Assembly (NCBI RefSeq): GCF_007997225.1
Contig: NZ_VORM01000003.1
Location: forward strand, 124,001 to 188,000
From: Subsaximicrobium wynnwilliamsii
GTDB lineage: Bacteria; Bacteroidota; Bacteroidia; Flavobacteriales; Flavobacteriaceae
Direction: 5' to 3'
DNA length: 64,000 nucleotides
Below the pieces are notes generated by a model, which was not told the DNA's origin, did no database searches, and was given only the letters and a program-made list of their open reading frames with translations. A program made the position numbers and the translations under genes. Shown piece by piece: positions 55,497 through 64,000 of this stretch (position 1 is the first letter of the stretch; each line of letters starts with the position of its first letter).

Positions 55497-56327
55497 TTAA
55501 TCTTCTTTGTCTACATTGTCTACAAAAGTCTCCATGACGGCATCACTCACACCCATATTGCTAAATCCTCCATCATTATAAAGGTTTTGCAAGGTCACAC
55601 GCTTCGTCAAATCACTAAATAGGGTAATCGTATAATTAGCACAATCTAAAGCTGTAGCATTACCTAAAGGCGACATTTTTTCGGCATAGGCAATGAAGCC
55701 GTCAAAACCTTTCACGCCTTGTCCGGCAGTGGTTGGTGTTGGCGATTGTGAAATGGTATTCACACGTACGTTTTTATCTTTTCCGAAGAAATAACCAAAA
55801 CTACGGGCGATGCTCTCCAAATACGCTTTATTATCGGCCATATCGTTATAATCTGGAAACACGCGCTGTGCTGCCATATAGGTCAAGGCTACAATACTTC
55901 CCCATTCATTCATGGCATCGGCTTTGTAGAGCGTTTGCATGGTTTTGTGAAAGGACATGGCAGAGACATCGGTGCCTTTTTGAGTCCAATCATAATTTTG
56001 ATCGGTGTAGTGCTTTCCTTTTCTCACATTGATGGACATCCCGATGGAATGCAGCACAAAATCTAATTTACCACCTAGAATCTCAGTGGATTTAGCCACC
56101 AGGTTTTCCAGATCTTCGATTGAAGTGGCATCGGCAGGCACAATTTGCGAACCAGTTTTTTCAGCCAGTTCCTTGATTTGTCCCATACGCATCGCAATTG
56201 GTGCGTTGGTCAAGACAAAAGTTCCACCTTCTTCGTGAACACGTTCTGCCGTTATCCATGCGATGGAATTGGCATCTAAGGCCCCAAAAATAATTCCGCG
56301 TTTTCCTTTAAGTAAATTGTATGACAT
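55497..56327 (-). CDS. fabI: Enoyl-[acyl-carrier-protein] reductase FabI
   Basis: A 276-residue NADH-dependent SDR that reduces the enoyl-ACP double bond in the last step of fatty acid elongation. It starts MSYNLLKGKRGIIFGALDANSIAW, and the Y-x6-K catalytic pair is in YNDMADNKAYLESIARSFG. Other typical parts are VLHSIGMS and VNTISQSPTPTTAGQGV. The start at 56327 is preferred over 56423, because the upstream extension is the A/C-rich leader. It has its own terminator. Confidence 0.95.
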   Translation of the reverse strand: MSYNLLKGKRGIIFGALDANSIAWITAERVHEEGGTFVLTNAPIAMRMGQIKELAEKTGSQIVPADATSIEDLENLVAKSTEILGGKLDFVLHSIGMSINVRKGKHYTDQNYDWTQKGTDVSAMSFHKTMQTLYKADAMNEWGSIVALTYMAAQRVFPDYNDMADNKAYLESIARSFGYFFGKDKNVRVNTISQSPTPTTAGQGVKGFDGFIAYAEKMSPLGNATALDCANYTITLFSDLTKRVTLQNLYNDGGFSNMGVSDAVMETFVDNVDKED

Positions 56328-56394
56328 GTTGTAAAGTTGTAAAGTTGATTGTTGCTGGGTTGTTTGTCCTCTAAATAAATTAGATAACCCGATT

Positions 56395-56640
56395 TTAATT
56401 ATATAATCGTGTTCTGTGTTCAAAGTTAAAGACTTTGTACTTATTGTTCGCCTTAATTTCTAAATCTTTGTTGGTTTTGTCATTTTCAATCAATACATAG
56501 ATTTTGACCATTGATGAAACCGTGTTTTTGATGCTGTTATTTCGCAGCGTTTTCTAAAGTTCTTGGGAAAGAGGCAGATAATCAAGTACACATTCGCCAT
56601 TGATATTGATAACGACTTGGGCAATGGCGAACGCATTCGA
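56395..56640 (-). pseudogene. Remnant gene downstream of recN
   Basis: Directly after the recN stop, one minus-strand frame reads AFAIAQVVININGECVLDYL, hits a TAG at 56554-56556, then continues KTLRNNSIKNTVSSMVKIYV with good composition to a TAA at 56395-56397. It has no start codon. It looks like the C-terminal part of a small exported protein broken by a nonsense change. The fabI promoter box at 56421-56428 lies inside it. Confidence 0.4.
56421..56428 (-). promoter_or_regulatory. -7 box for fabI
   Basis: On the minus strand TAACTTTG matches the consensus, about 93 nt before the fabI start. The leader in between is A/C-rich and contains ATTTAGAGGACAAACAAC, loosely similar to the leaders of ytxJ and the DEDDh-GIY-YIG gene. 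Confidence 0.45.
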
Positions 56641-58293
56641 TCAATTCAGCAATTCCTTGGCATGTGCCATCGCAGACGATGAAATATCCTTGCCACCCAA
56701 CATTTGTGCAATTTCCACAATGCGCTCCTCGGCGGTCAATTGTTTCATTTGGGTTTGGGTCACGTTATTGACATCTTCCTTATACACTTTATAATGCGTG
56801 TCCCCTTTTGCAGCGATTTGCGGTAAATGCGTGATGGAAAAGACTTGCATTTTCTTGCTCATTTGCTGCATGATTGCGCCCATTTTATTCGAAATCTCTC
56901 CAGAAACACCGGTATCGATCTCATCAAACATGAGTGTTGGCAAGTGGGTGTATTTGGCCAATACAGATTTTATGGCCAACATGATTCGTGACAACTCACC
57001 ACCTGAAGCTGCCTTTTTAAGTTCATTGAACTGCCCGCCTTTATTGGCTGAAAATAAAAACGCCAAAGCATCAGTGCCATTGGCTAAAAAGCCTTTACGG
57101 GTTTGAAGCTCAACCTGAAACTTGGCATTGGGCATGCCCAAATTGCCTAAGATGCTCTCCAATTGCGAGACCAGTTTCGGGATGACCGCCAGGCGCTTAT
57201 CGTGCAATTCTTTTGCGATTTGGTTGAGCTGCTTCTCGACGCTTGCAATTTGCTTTTCCTTTGCTAAAATAGCCTCATCCAGATTTTCTGTAATCTCAAC
57301 TTTGGATTTCAAGTCTTCTCTAATCGCAATTAATTCTTCAACACTGGCCACACTGTGCTTTTGTGAGAGGTTATTCAATACCTGTAATTTGGCATTGACT
57401 AGTTCCAATCGGTTGGGATCGGCCTCCAATTGATCTTGGAGCGATTCCATTTCAGAAAAAATATCAGCCAGCTCAATCAAACTGCTAGACACGCGCTCAT
57501 ACATCACTTTGTATTGAGAAGCCATAGTGGCGAGTTTGGCAAATTGGTTTTTGACTTCGGTCAAATTTAGGGTAATTCCTACCTCCTCATTACTCATCAA
57601 TTCATGAGATGCTGCTAGTTTCTCCTTAATTTCCTCAACGTTATTGAGGGTTTCATATTCTTCCTCCAAAGATTCCAGTTCGCCTGCCACCAAGTTGGCA
57701 TCGGTCAATTCCTTCAGTAAAAAAAGATTGTAATCCAATTCTTTAATCGCTTCTGCTTTTTGCGCCTGAAGTGCTTTGAGTTCCTTATCTAACGCCTTGA
57801 AACTTTGAAGTTCCTGTTGATAACCATTTAATAGCTTAAGATTGTCGGCCAAGGCATCTATGACCTGAAATTGAAAATCATCATTGGTCAATTGCAAGGT
57901 TTGATGTTGTGAATGGATATCCAGCAAATGCTCGCCAAGAACTTGGAGACTGTCCAAATTAACGGGTGTATCGTTGATAAAAGCTCTGGATTTTCCTGAA
58001 GGCAGAATCTCTCTTCTAATAATGGTGACCGCCTCATAATCCAAATCCTCAGATTTGAACAACACCTTGAGATTGTATTTGGCAATGTCAAAAGTGGCTT
58101 CAATCACGCATTTTTTTGAATTGTCCTTGATGCTGCTCAAATCGGCACGTTTGCCCAAGATAAGCGATAGGCCGCCAAGCAAAATGGATTTACCTGCGCC
58201 TGTTTCACCAGTGATGATAGACAGACCATTATTGAAATTGACCTGAAGGTCATCAATAAGCGCATAATTTTTTATAGACAATTGTGTAAGCAC
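56641..58293 (-). CDS. recN: DNA repair protein RecN
   Basis: A 550-residue SMC-like ATPase in double-strand break repair. Walker A is GETGAGKSILL (29-39), followed by long coiled-coil arms (about 160-365), the ABC signature region AASGGELSRIMLAIK and Walker B LMFDEIDTGVSGEI, then the C-terminal SITHLPQIAAKGDTHYKVYK motif. The length is right for the family. It is 86 bp downstream of the DUF4835 gene on the same strand. Confidence 0.95.
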   Translation of the reverse strand: MLTQLSIKNYALIDDLQVNFNNGLSIITGETGAGKSILLGGLSLILGKRADLSSIKDNSKKCVIEATFDIAKYNLKVLFKSEDLDYEAVTIIRREILPSGKSRAFINDTPVNLDSLQVLGEHLLDIHSQHQTLQLTNDDFQFQVIDALADNLKLLNGYQQELQSFKALDKELKALQAQKAEAIKELDYNLFLLKELTDANLVAGELESLEEEYETLNNVEEIKEKLAASHELMSNEEVGITLNLTEVKNQFAKLATMASQYKVMYERVSSSLIELADIFSEMESLQDQLEADPNRLELVNAKLQVLNNLSQKHSVASVEELIAIREDLKSKVEITENLDEAILAKEKQIASVEKQLNQIAKELHDKRLAVIPKLVSQLESILGNLGMPNAKFQVELQTRKGFLANGTDALAFLFSANKGGQFNELKKAASGGELSRIMLAIKSVLAKYTHLPTLMFDEIDTGVSGEISNKMGAIMQQMSKKMQVFSITHLPQIAAKGDTHYKVYKEDVNNVTQTQMKQLTAEERIVEIAQMLGGKDISSSAMAHAKELLN

Positions 58294-58379
58294 GTCTTGT
58301 GTGAAATTAGAAGTTCAATAGTTTAAAATGACTGTTCAGAAAGATAACTGAAAATGTGGTGGAAGCTTTATTTTATTGG

Positions 58380-59267
58380 CTAAAAATTGATGTTTCGCCA
58401 TTGTGAGGATCGCGTAGGGGAAATTTTAGTGAGGATTTCAATCAATTCCGCAACATTCACGGTTGGGCCATCACTAAAAATCTGTTCTATTTCATCTGCC
58501 TTAGCATCGAAGAACACACGCAGCAGAAAGGAATTTGGCCTGCGCCTGTTCATGACTTGCAACTCCAGGACACTATCTGCAATGGCATTTTTACCTGTTT
58601 TAGCATCTGTGCTCATCACATCCAAACCATTTCTATGATAATTGTACATGGCCGTTCTAAACTCCTTGAAGGTTGGTGACAATATATTGTCAATTAAAAC
58701 AAATCTGCTTTGTTGCCCATCTTCCAACTTCCAGCCTTTGGTGTTGAGCTGTTGTGTGTAATTGACTATAGTTTGTGCTTGTTTCAAATATTCATCGCCT
58801 CCATTTACCTCAAAGGTCTCTGCATCTATCCCCAAAATCATATAGACATGAAACGCGATGACTGATACCAGATTGGATTCAAATTGATTAGGGTTGAACA
58901 CTAAATTCTGAAATTCCAAATACTGGAAATTGAAGTCCCTATCGTTAAAGTTATACGTGGGCGTACTATAACTGGAATCAAATACCGGTCTTGAAGCTTG
59001 CACCTGTATTGTGCCTTGGAAAGCATCCGAATTGTAATCATTTATGGTAATGATCATGCTACAGTTGATGCGCTCTTGAACTTTATAGGAATTTTTGGTC
59101 CACTCTGTATTATTGACAAACTCGGTCAACTGTCTCTCTAAGGTCTTAAACACTTGCACATTTTCATTACCTGTCTGTTGCGCATTTACCACCACCTCGC
59201 ACCTAAGCTCCTGAGCCCATGCACTGAAACTGGTTACGACCGCTAAAAATAATATCAATTTACGCAT
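58380..59267 (-). CDS. DUF4835 family protein (PorD-like, T9SS-associated)
   Basis: 295 residues with a signal peptide (about 1-19, ending SAWAQ). It begins ELRCEVVVNAQQTGNENVQVFKTLERQLTEFVNNTEW, the DUF4835 signature, and has QYLEFQNLVFNPNQFESNLVSVIAFHVYMILGID in the middle. Databases name some members type IX secretion system protein PorD; the link is from family naming, not shown by the sequence. It overlaps coaBC by 8 bp, as is common in Flavobacteriaceae. Confidence 0.85.
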   Translation of the reverse strand: MRKLILFLAVVTSFSAWAQELRCEVVVNAQQTGNENVQVFKTLERQLTEFVNNTEWTKNSYKVQERINCSMIITINDYNSDAFQGTIQVQASRPVFDSSYSTPTYNFNDRDFNFQYLEFQNLVFNPNQFESNLVSVIAFHVYMILGIDAETFEVNGGDEYLKQAQTIVNYTQQLNTKGWKLEDGQQSRFVLIDNILSPTFKEFRTAMYNYHRNGLDVMSTDAKTGKNAIADSVLELQVMNRRRPNSFLLRVFFDAKADEIEQIFSDGPTVNVAELIEILTKISPTRSSQWRNINF

Positions 59268-60471
59268 GCGTTTGTTTTAAAATGAATTGCATTAGGTCTT
59301 GCGCCACGGCTGCTTTGGACTTTAAAGCGTGGCTTAGCTCTTGACCCGAGTTGGTTATAAAAGTAACTTTATTTGTTGAACCACCAAAACCTGCGCCGGT
59401 ATCATTTAAGGAATTCAACACGATCATATTTAGATTTTTGGAAGCCAACTTGGATTTGGCATTTGCCAATTCGTTCATGGTCTCTAAGGCAAAACCCACC
59501 AAATACTGATGCTTTTTAATGGCGCCCAAAGATTTTAGAATGTCTTGTGTTCTTTCTAACTCTAAAGACAAGCTTGAATCGTCCTTTTTTAGTTTCTGTG
59601 AAGCCACCTTTTTAGGTCTATAGTCGGCAACGGCTGCGGAAAGGATTGCGATATCCACATCATTGAAATAGCGATGAGCCGCATCATACATCTCTTGTGC
59701 ACTAACCACATTTATCAACTTAATCGCACTGTTATTTACAGACTCGTGGGTTGGTCCTGAAATCAATATAACTTCTGCTCCCAATGCCGCTGAAGCCTTT
59801 GCAATTTCGAAACCCATTTTTCCGCTGGAATGGTTACCAATAAAACGCACGGGATCAATGGCTTCATGGGTTGGTCCAGCTGTAAGGAGGACTTTTTTTC
59901 CGCGCAAAGGGAGCTGATCCAAAATATGCTGTTCAATGAATGCGACAATAGCTTCAGGCTCTGCCATGCGCCCTTCGCCGTGAAGTCCGCTAGCGAGTTC
60001 TCCACTGGTGGCTGGGATCATCACATTGCCGAAGTCATTTAAGATCTCAAATGATTTTAAGGTAGATGGATGTTTGTGCATGTCCAAATCCATAGCTGGC
60101 GCAAAATAAACCGGACATTTTGCTGAAAGGTAGGTGGCCATCATGAGGTTGTCACAAGTACCATTCGCCATTTTGGACAAACTGTTTGCAGTTGCAGGGG
60201 CAATGATTAAGAGGTCTGCCCAAAGCCCTAGCTCCACGTGGTTATTCCACATGGCATTATCATCTTCCTCGTTGGTAAAAGAGGAATAGACAGGGTTTTT
60301 GGATAAGGTGGAAAGCGTTAAAGGGGTAATGAAGTCTTTAGAAGCAGGCGTCATAACGATCTTTACGTTAGCGCCTGCCTTGATAAATAAACGAGTCAAA
60401 CTCGCAGTCTTGTAAGCAGCGATACCAGCAGTGATGCCAAGCAAGATGTTTTTGCCACTTAATATAGACAT
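59260..60471 (-). CDS. coaBC: Bifunctional phosphopantothenoylcysteine decarboxylase/synthetase CoaBC
   Basis: 403 residues making 4'-phosphopantetheine from 4'-phosphopantothenate and cysteine. The N-terminal flavoprotein CoaC (about 1-180) has KNILLGITAGIAAYK, APATANSLSKMANGTCDNL and FAPAMDLDMH; the C-terminal CoaB (about 190-400) has VLLTAGPTHEAIDPVRFIGN and SSGKMGFEIAKA. It is 7 bp after the omega gene and overlaps the porD-like gene. With coaE in this window the organism makes CoA by the standard route. Confidence 0.95.
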   Translation of the reverse strand: MSILSGKNILLGITAGIAAYKTASLTRLFIKAGANVKIVMTPASKDFITPLTLSTLSKNPVYSSFTNEEDDNAMWNNHVELGLWADLLIIAPATANSLSKMANGTCDNLMMATYLSAKCPVYFAPAMDLDMHKHPSTLKSFEILNDFGNVMIPATSGELASGLHGEGRMAEPEAIVAFIEQHILDQLPLRGKKVLLTAGPTHEAIDPVRFIGNHSSGKMGFEIAKASAALGAEVILISGPTHESVNNSAIKLINVVSAQEMYDAAHRYFNDVDIAILSAAVADYRPKKVASQKLKKDDSSLSLELERTQDILKSLGAIKKHQYLVGFALETMNELANAKSKLASKNLNMIVLNSLNDTGAGFGGSTNKVTFITNSGQELSHALKSKAAVAQDLMQFILKQTHA

Positions 60472-60478
60472 GGTATGA

Positions 60479-60811
60479 TTATTCCTGAACGTCGTCGTCC
60501 GTGTTTCTGTAATAGATTTTATCGTCTAACCATTCTTGAACTGCCAAAGCGTGTGGCTTAGGCAATTTTTCGTAAAACTTGGATACTTCAATTTGCTCCT
60601 TGTTCTCAAAAATTTCCTCAAGACTATCGTTATAGGTTGCGAACTCTTCCAATTTGTCAACCAATTCACGTCTAATATCGGTGTTGATCTGTTCGGCCCT
60701 TTTAGAAATCACAGCAATGGCCTCATAGATATTATCGGTTGGGGCATCAAGAATATTTCTATTGTAAGTTACTGTACTTACGGGTGCATTGGTCTTTTTT
60801 AAATCAATCAT
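60479..60811 (-). CDS. DNA-directed RNA polymerase omega subunit
   Basis: A 110-residue small subunit that helps assemble RNA polymerase. The Rpb6/omega core is IYEAIAVISKRAEQINTDIRRELVDKLEEFATY (about 28-61), preceded by the N-terminal DLKKTNAPVSTVTYNR typical of Bacteroidota omega. The acidic tail ends DTDDDVQE-like. It is co-transcribed with bamD and coaBC (19- and 7-bp gaps). Confidence 0.9.
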   Translation of the reverse strand: MIDLKKTNAPVSTVTYNRNILDAPTDNIYEAIAVISKRAEQINTDIRRELVDKLEEFATYNDSLEEIFENKEQIEVSKFYEKLPKPHALAVQEWLDDKIYYRNTDDDVQE

Positions 60812-60830
60812 TATATATAGGTGTTAACTT

Positions 60831-61646
60831 TTAACTTTGTGTATTAAATTTTTGCAAGGCACTGGTCATCTCCATTTCCATTCTGGTCGCCTCTACCATT
60901 AATTGGGATTCTGGATAAAAACGCTTAAAGGACTTAAAGAAAGCCATTGCGGTTTCCAAACGCTCTTGTTGTCTGTATTTCACACTATTGATCCCCAACA
61001 TGTAGGCAGAATCCAAGCGGTAAAACATGGCCTGCTCTCTAAAGGATGTCCCAGGGTACTCAATAAGAAAATTATCGAAAGCCGTAATTGCGGCTTCGTA
61101 ATCTGAAGACTCAAAATAAGCAATCTTATTATACTGTTTTGCGATTTCGAAGGCCTTTTTCTCTAATTTATAATCCAGTTCCTGGATGAGCTCATTGGCT
61201 TGCGGCAGGTATTGGGAGTTTGGATATTTATTGACAAACAACTGTAATTTCTCCAAAGCCTGAATGGTCTCATTTTGTTCCTTACTGTAAACCGGAGAAA
61301 GGTGATAGAAGCTTTTCGCTCCAAGAAATGACGCTTCTTCCGCCTTTTCACTTTGTGGGTAGCTTTTTTCGAAATTTTCAAACTGATAAGAAGAAATATA
61401 ATAATCCCTAGTTTCATAGAAAGCATTGGCATGCATGTACATCAATTTTTCAGCTTGGGGCTTTCCTCTATATTTAGGCACAATTTGCTCAAATAAACGA
61501 TTGGCCTTAATGTATTTACCAGCATCGTAAAGATCTGTTCCCATTTGGAACTTGGTAGCAATATCCTCAGATTTGAGCGCTTTTTGATATTCGCTACAAG
61601 AGGAGATCACAGAGACAAAGGCCAGGAGATAAAATAATTTCTTCAT
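60831..61646 (-). CDS. bamD: Outer membrane protein assembly factor BamD
   Basis: 271 residues. A lipoprotein signal (MKKLFYLLAFVSVISSC, Cys17) precedes several tetratricopeptide-like helix pairs (KFQMGTDLYDAGKYIKANRLFEQIVPKYRGKPQAEKL onward). BamD is an essential lipoprotein partner of BamA in folding outer-membrane proteins. The start at 61646 is preferred over 61709, because the lipoprotein signal begins there. It heads the bamD-omega-coaBC-porD set. Confidence 0.93.
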   Translation of the reverse strand: MKKLFYLLAFVSVISSCSEYQKALKSEDIATKFQMGTDLYDAGKYIKANRLFEQIVPKYRGKPQAEKLMYMHANAFYETRDYYISSYQFENFEKSYPQSEKAEEASFLGAKSFYHLSPVYSKEQNETIQALEKLQLFVNKYPNSQYLPQANELIQELDYKLEKKAFEIAKQYNKIAYFESSDYEAAITAFDNFLIEYPGTSFREQAMFYRLDSAYMLGINSVKYRQQERLETAMAFFKSFKRFYPESQLMVEATRMEMEMTSALQKFNTQS

Positions 61647-61663
61647 AAATAAAAAACAGGTTG

Positions 61664-61671
61664 CAAAAGTA
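61664..61671 (-). promoter_or_regulatory. -7 box for bamD
   Basis: On the minus strand TACTTTTG matches TAnnTTTG, 17 nt before the bamD start. Confidence 0.55.
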
Positions 61672-61754
61672 CGCATTATTAACGTAGTATAAAAACAAAA
61701 TTTATTCACGAAAATAGCGGTTGATTTTAGCTTAAGTCGCTATTTAAGGTATAT

Positions 61755-62648
61755 TTAACTTTTAAACTGCTCCTCAATTTTCTCAAGCGCCAATTTGATT
61801 TTTTCCTTTAAACCATCAGTAGCTTCCACCAATGGCAATCTTACCGTAGGCTTAGACAGTTCTAAAGCCTCTAGGACGGCTTTCACCCCCGACGGATTGT
61901 TTTCAGCAAAAATAAGTGCCGTTATTTCCATAAGTGCAAAGTGGATATTGTAAGCCTCTTTGACTTTGCCCTCCAGACCAAGTTGAATCATTTTTGAAAA
62001 CTGTTTTGGCAAGGCTTGGCCAATCACAGAGATCACACCTGCGCCTCCTGCCAGAACTATGCCTAAAACCAAGTCGTCATCACCAGAAATGATTGAAAAA
62101 TCTTCGGGCTTGTCGCGTAATAACAATAAGTATTGCCCCACATTATTCCCTGCCTCCTTGACTGCTACGATATTTTTGAAATCCCTCGCCAATCGCAAAG
62201 TGGTATCTGGCAGCATATTAGACGCGGTGCGTCCAGGCACATTGTAGAGGATGATATCTACAGGACACGCCTTTGAAATGGCTTTGAAATGTTGATAAAT
62301 ACCCTCTTGGGTTGGTTTACTATAATAAGGTGATACAGATAGAATGGCGTCTATGCCAGTCAAATCAGTAGTATTGATCTCTTCGATGACCGCCGCTGTA
62401 TTGTTGCCACCAATTCCCAAGACCAAAGGCACACGCTTGTTGCTGGCCTTGACTATGGTTTCTATAATCTCGGTTTTCTCTTGTTTGGTAATGGTAACAC
62501 TCTCACCGGTTGTGCCGCTAATGACAATGTAATTGGTGCCATTTTCTATATTAAAATTGACCAAATTCGCCAAAGCCTTGTGATCAACAGTCTGGTCTTG
62601 GTTGAATGGTGTGATTATGGCAATACCTGTTCCATGAAACTTACTCAT
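61755..62648 (-). CDS. dapA: 4-hydroxy-tetrahydrodipicolinate synthase
   Basis: A 297-residue TIM-barrel enzyme that condenses pyruvate with aspartate semialdehyde toward lysine and diaminopimelate. TTGES, YYSKPTQEGIYQHFKAI, YNVPGRTASN and the Schiff-base lysine in IVAVKEAGNNVG are clear. It overlaps the DUF6913 gene by one base and supplies cell-wall diaminopimelate. Confidence 0.95.
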   Translation of the reverse strand: MSKFHGTGIAIITPFNQDQTVDHKALANLVNFNIENGTNYIVISGTTGESVTITKQEKTEIIETIVKASNKRVPLVLGIGGNNTAAVIEEINTTDLTGIDAILSVSPYYSKPTQEGIYQHFKAISKACPVDIILYNVPGRTASNMLPDTTLRLARDFKNIVAVKEAGNNVGQYLLLLRDKPEDFSIISGDDDLVLGIVLAGGAGVISVIGQALPKQFSKMIQLGLEGKVKEAYNIHFALMEITALIFAENNPSGVKAVLEALELSKPTVRLPLVEATDGLKEKIKLALEKIEEQFKS

Positions 62649-63166
62649 TATAATTTATTTAAAACGGTTAAATATTTAATTAGTTCTTGTTTAAAAATCG
62701 GGAATTGGCTGGTCTCCACACCAATGATCAAATCATAAAGCCGTGGATCACTCGACGAGATTCCTACCTTAAAATGAGCTTTAGAACTTGTAGCGATCAC
62801 ATCAAGCTCCACATGCTTTGAGTTGTAAAAACAAATCAAAACATCATAGGCTGTATTTACAAAATGCTGTAAATCTGGATGTTTGATTTTACCATTCCAA
62901 CCAATATGTTTTGCATTGAAATACGCTCCCCAAAGCTCGTTGGATGTTTTAGGATCTTTCGCAAAAGACACGATTTTTGTGTTTGCCTCTTGGAGTCCTA
63001 GCTCCTTAAAAAAACGATTAAAGACCTCAACATCTGTAAATTCATCGACGTTTAGCACTACTCCAACACTTTTTACTATGGCGTGTTTGTCACGATTTGA
63101 GGCAGCATTTAATAACCTGTTGATATATTTTTGATTTGATTTTTCTTTAAATGCCTTTAAAATCAT
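62648..63166 (-). CDS. DUF6913 family protein
   Basis: 172 residues, mostly mixed helix and strand, starting MILKAFKEKSNQKYINRLL and including KHIGWNGKIKHPDLQHFVNTAYDVLICFYN and HFKVGISSSDPRLYDLIIGVE. There is no signal peptide or known catalytic motif. It is found next to dapA in Flavobacteriaceae, as here, with a one-base overlap. The function is unknown; co-transcription with dapA suggests a housekeeping role. Confidence 0.85.
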   Translation of the reverse strand: MILKAFKEKSNQKYINRLLNAASNRDKHAIVKSVGVVLNVDEFTDVEVFNRFFKELGLQEANTKIVSFAKDPKTSNELWGAYFNAKHIGWNGKIKHPDLQHFVNTAYDVLICFYNSKHVELDVIATSSKAHFKVGISSSDPRLYDLIIGVETSQFPIFKQELIKYLTVLNKL

Positions 63167-63184
63167 TTATCTTTAGCGTTTGTA

Positions 63185-63192
63185 CAAATGTA
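63185..63192 (-). promoter_or_regulatory. -7 box for the DUF6913-dapA pair
   Basis: On the minus strand TACATTTG matches TAnnTTTG, 18 nt before the start codon at 63166. A TTG lies 27 nt upstream, a little farther than the usual range. Confidence 0.5.
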
Positions 63193-63235
63193 ATAAAATC
63201 TGCTGTTAAGATTCCATTACAAATCCACAATAATA

Positions 63236-63991
63236 ATGAATTATAGACCTCTGTTTTTTGTGCTTTTCATACTTGCGTTTTCCGCCTGTAAGACCAAAAA
63301 TCATCTCCATAAAATCGAAGGGAAGCAAATTAATGTTTCAGACTCCATTGCCGCCGACCAGCGTATAGAAGCCTTCATAAAACCCTATCGCGAGCGGGTT
63401 GAAAAAGATTTGGACAGTGTTCTTGCCTATTCGGTCGCGACGCTTTCTAAATCTGATGGTGAATATAACACCGCTATTGGCAATATGATGGCCGATGCGG
63501 TTTACGAAGAAGTAAACCCTGTGTTTCAAAAACGCACAGGCAAGTCCATTGATTTTGTTTTATTGAATCATGGTGGCATACGTGCCATTATTTCAAAGGG
63601 AGAGATCACAACAAGAACCGCTTTTGAAGTCATGCCTTTTGAAAATAGCATCTTTGTGGCTGAACTCAAAGGCGACCAAATAAAAGAACTCATCGATTAT
63701 CTGGTCATCGAAAAACGGGCTCACCCTATTTCACAACTAAAAATCGTATTGAATGCAGACGGAAGCCTAAAAGAAACAAGTTCAAAAGAAAAACCATTGA
63801 ATTATACCAAGAGCTACTTCGTGGCCACAAACGATTACTTATTGAGCGGTGGTGATCGCATGAACTTTTTCAAGGTCAATGACAGCGTTTATGATCTCAA
63901 CTATAAGGTAAGAAATGTGCTTTTGGATTACTTCAAGAAAACTGACACGCTTAGACCTCGCATTGACGATCGTTTTATAAAGATTAAATAA
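63236..63991 (+). CDS. 5'-nucleotidase C-terminal domain lipoprotein
   Basis: 251 residues with a lipoprotein signal (MNYRPLFFVLFILAFSAC, Cys18). The mature part is the 5'-nucleotidase C-terminal (substrate-binding) domain: NTAIGNMMADAVYEE, FVLLNHGGIRAIISKGEITTRTAFEVMPFENSIFV and YFVATNDYLLSGGDRMNFF. The metallophosphatase (N-terminal) domain is missing and is probably a separate gene just past the window edge, an arrangement seen in Flavobacteriaceae. Confidence 0.88.
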   Translation: MNYRPLFFVLFILAFSACKTKNHLHKIEGKQINVSDSIAADQRIEAFIKPYRERVEKDLDSVLAYSVATLSKSDGEYNTAIGNMMADAVYEEVNPVFQKRTGKSIDFVLLNHGGIRAIISKGEITTRTAFEVMPFENSIFVAELKGDQIKELIDYLVIEKRAHPISQLKIVLNADGSLKETSSKEKPLNYTKSYFVATNDYLLSGGDRMNFFKVNDSVYDLNYKVRNVLLDYFKKTDTLRPRIDDRFIKIK

Positions 63992-64000
63992 TAATCCCCA

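Noticed and set aside
1-64000. tRNA, rRNA, tmRNA or riboswitch
   Set aside because: I looked through the larger gaps for cloverleaf-like or known riboswitch sequence and found none. The ssrA partner of smpB is not here.

Overview
The window looks like a chromosomal segment of a member of the Flavobacteriaceae (Bacteroidota). The evidence is type IX secretion (T9SS) cargo with type A and type B sorting domains, a DUF4835/PorD-like protein, TonB-dependent and DUF5686 outer-membrane proteins with carboxypeptidase-regulatory-like N-termini, the bacillithiol-associated protein YtxJ, a DUF3276/PUR protein, a long NusB, flavobacterial lipoproteins (DUF6452, DUF6048, DUF6503, DUF6913), TAnnTTTG promoter boxes and A/C-rich leaders without Shine-Dalgarno sequences. 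I see no rRNA, tRNA, complete insertion sequence, prophage or CRISPR array. It reads as core genome whose intergenic spaces have collected repeats and gene remnants.

Layout. 1-8.6 kb: the tail of an upstream gene, a TonB-dependent receptor, a duplicated block with telomere-like heptamers, a cysteine desulfurase, a thrombospondin-type-3-like lipoprotein, an Smr-domain protein, a T9SS-A cargo protein and a DUF2752/CCC-motif membrane pair. 8.6-14.5 kb: ornithine aminotransferase, RlmD with DUF6452 and DUF6048, a lipoprotein-like methyltransferase preceded by a frameshifted small gene, and YtxJ. 14.9-24 kb: ClpB, a STAS-like protein, DeoC, a histidine phosphatase, DUF6503, SmpB and a DUF5686 protein. 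24-27.5 kb: a 42-residue membrane peptide, Pcm, then a 2-kb array of 21 copies of a 96-bp unit lying between the divergent pcm and Gfo/Idh genes. 27.5-36 kb: Gfo/Idh oxidoreductase, 3-hydroxyacyl-CoA dehydrogenase, DUF1015, a frameshifted lipoprotein, YggS, a hexanucleotide array, a DEDDh-GIY-YIG nuclease that appears to start at ATT, a potassium channel and MiaA. 36.6-47.8 kb: cold-shock protein, YajC/DUF1573/NusB, leucine dehydrogenase, ABC exporter, PUR protein, two-component system, CoaE, YbbR and a glycosyltransferase. 48.2-55.2 kb: two large T9SS cargo proteins. 55.5-64 kb: FabI, RecN, PorD-like, CoaBC, RNA polymerase omega, BamD, DapA, DUF6913 and a split 5'-nucleotidase C-terminal domain.

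Many genes form head-to-tail sets on one strand: DUF6913-dapA, then bamD-omega-coaBC-porD; glycosyltransferase-ybbR-coaE; nusB-DUF1573-yajC; the histidine kinase and its regulator; rlmD-DUF6452-DUF6048. They cover envelope biogenesis (BamD, YajC, PorD, DapA), cofactor synthesis (CoaBC, CoaE), translation quality control (SmpB, MiaA, RlmD) and stress (ClpB, CspA, YtxJ).

The most unusual items are the 96-bp array, whose units are imperfect inverted repeats kept at an exact period with no indels; a related roughly 120-bp leader shared by ytxJ and the DEDDh-GIY-YIG gene; the probable ATT start codon; several promoter boxes 4-5 nt from the start codon that suggest leaderless mRNAs; and several small or frame-disrupted genes. 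All functional calls rest on reading the sequence and family knowledge; no database search was run.
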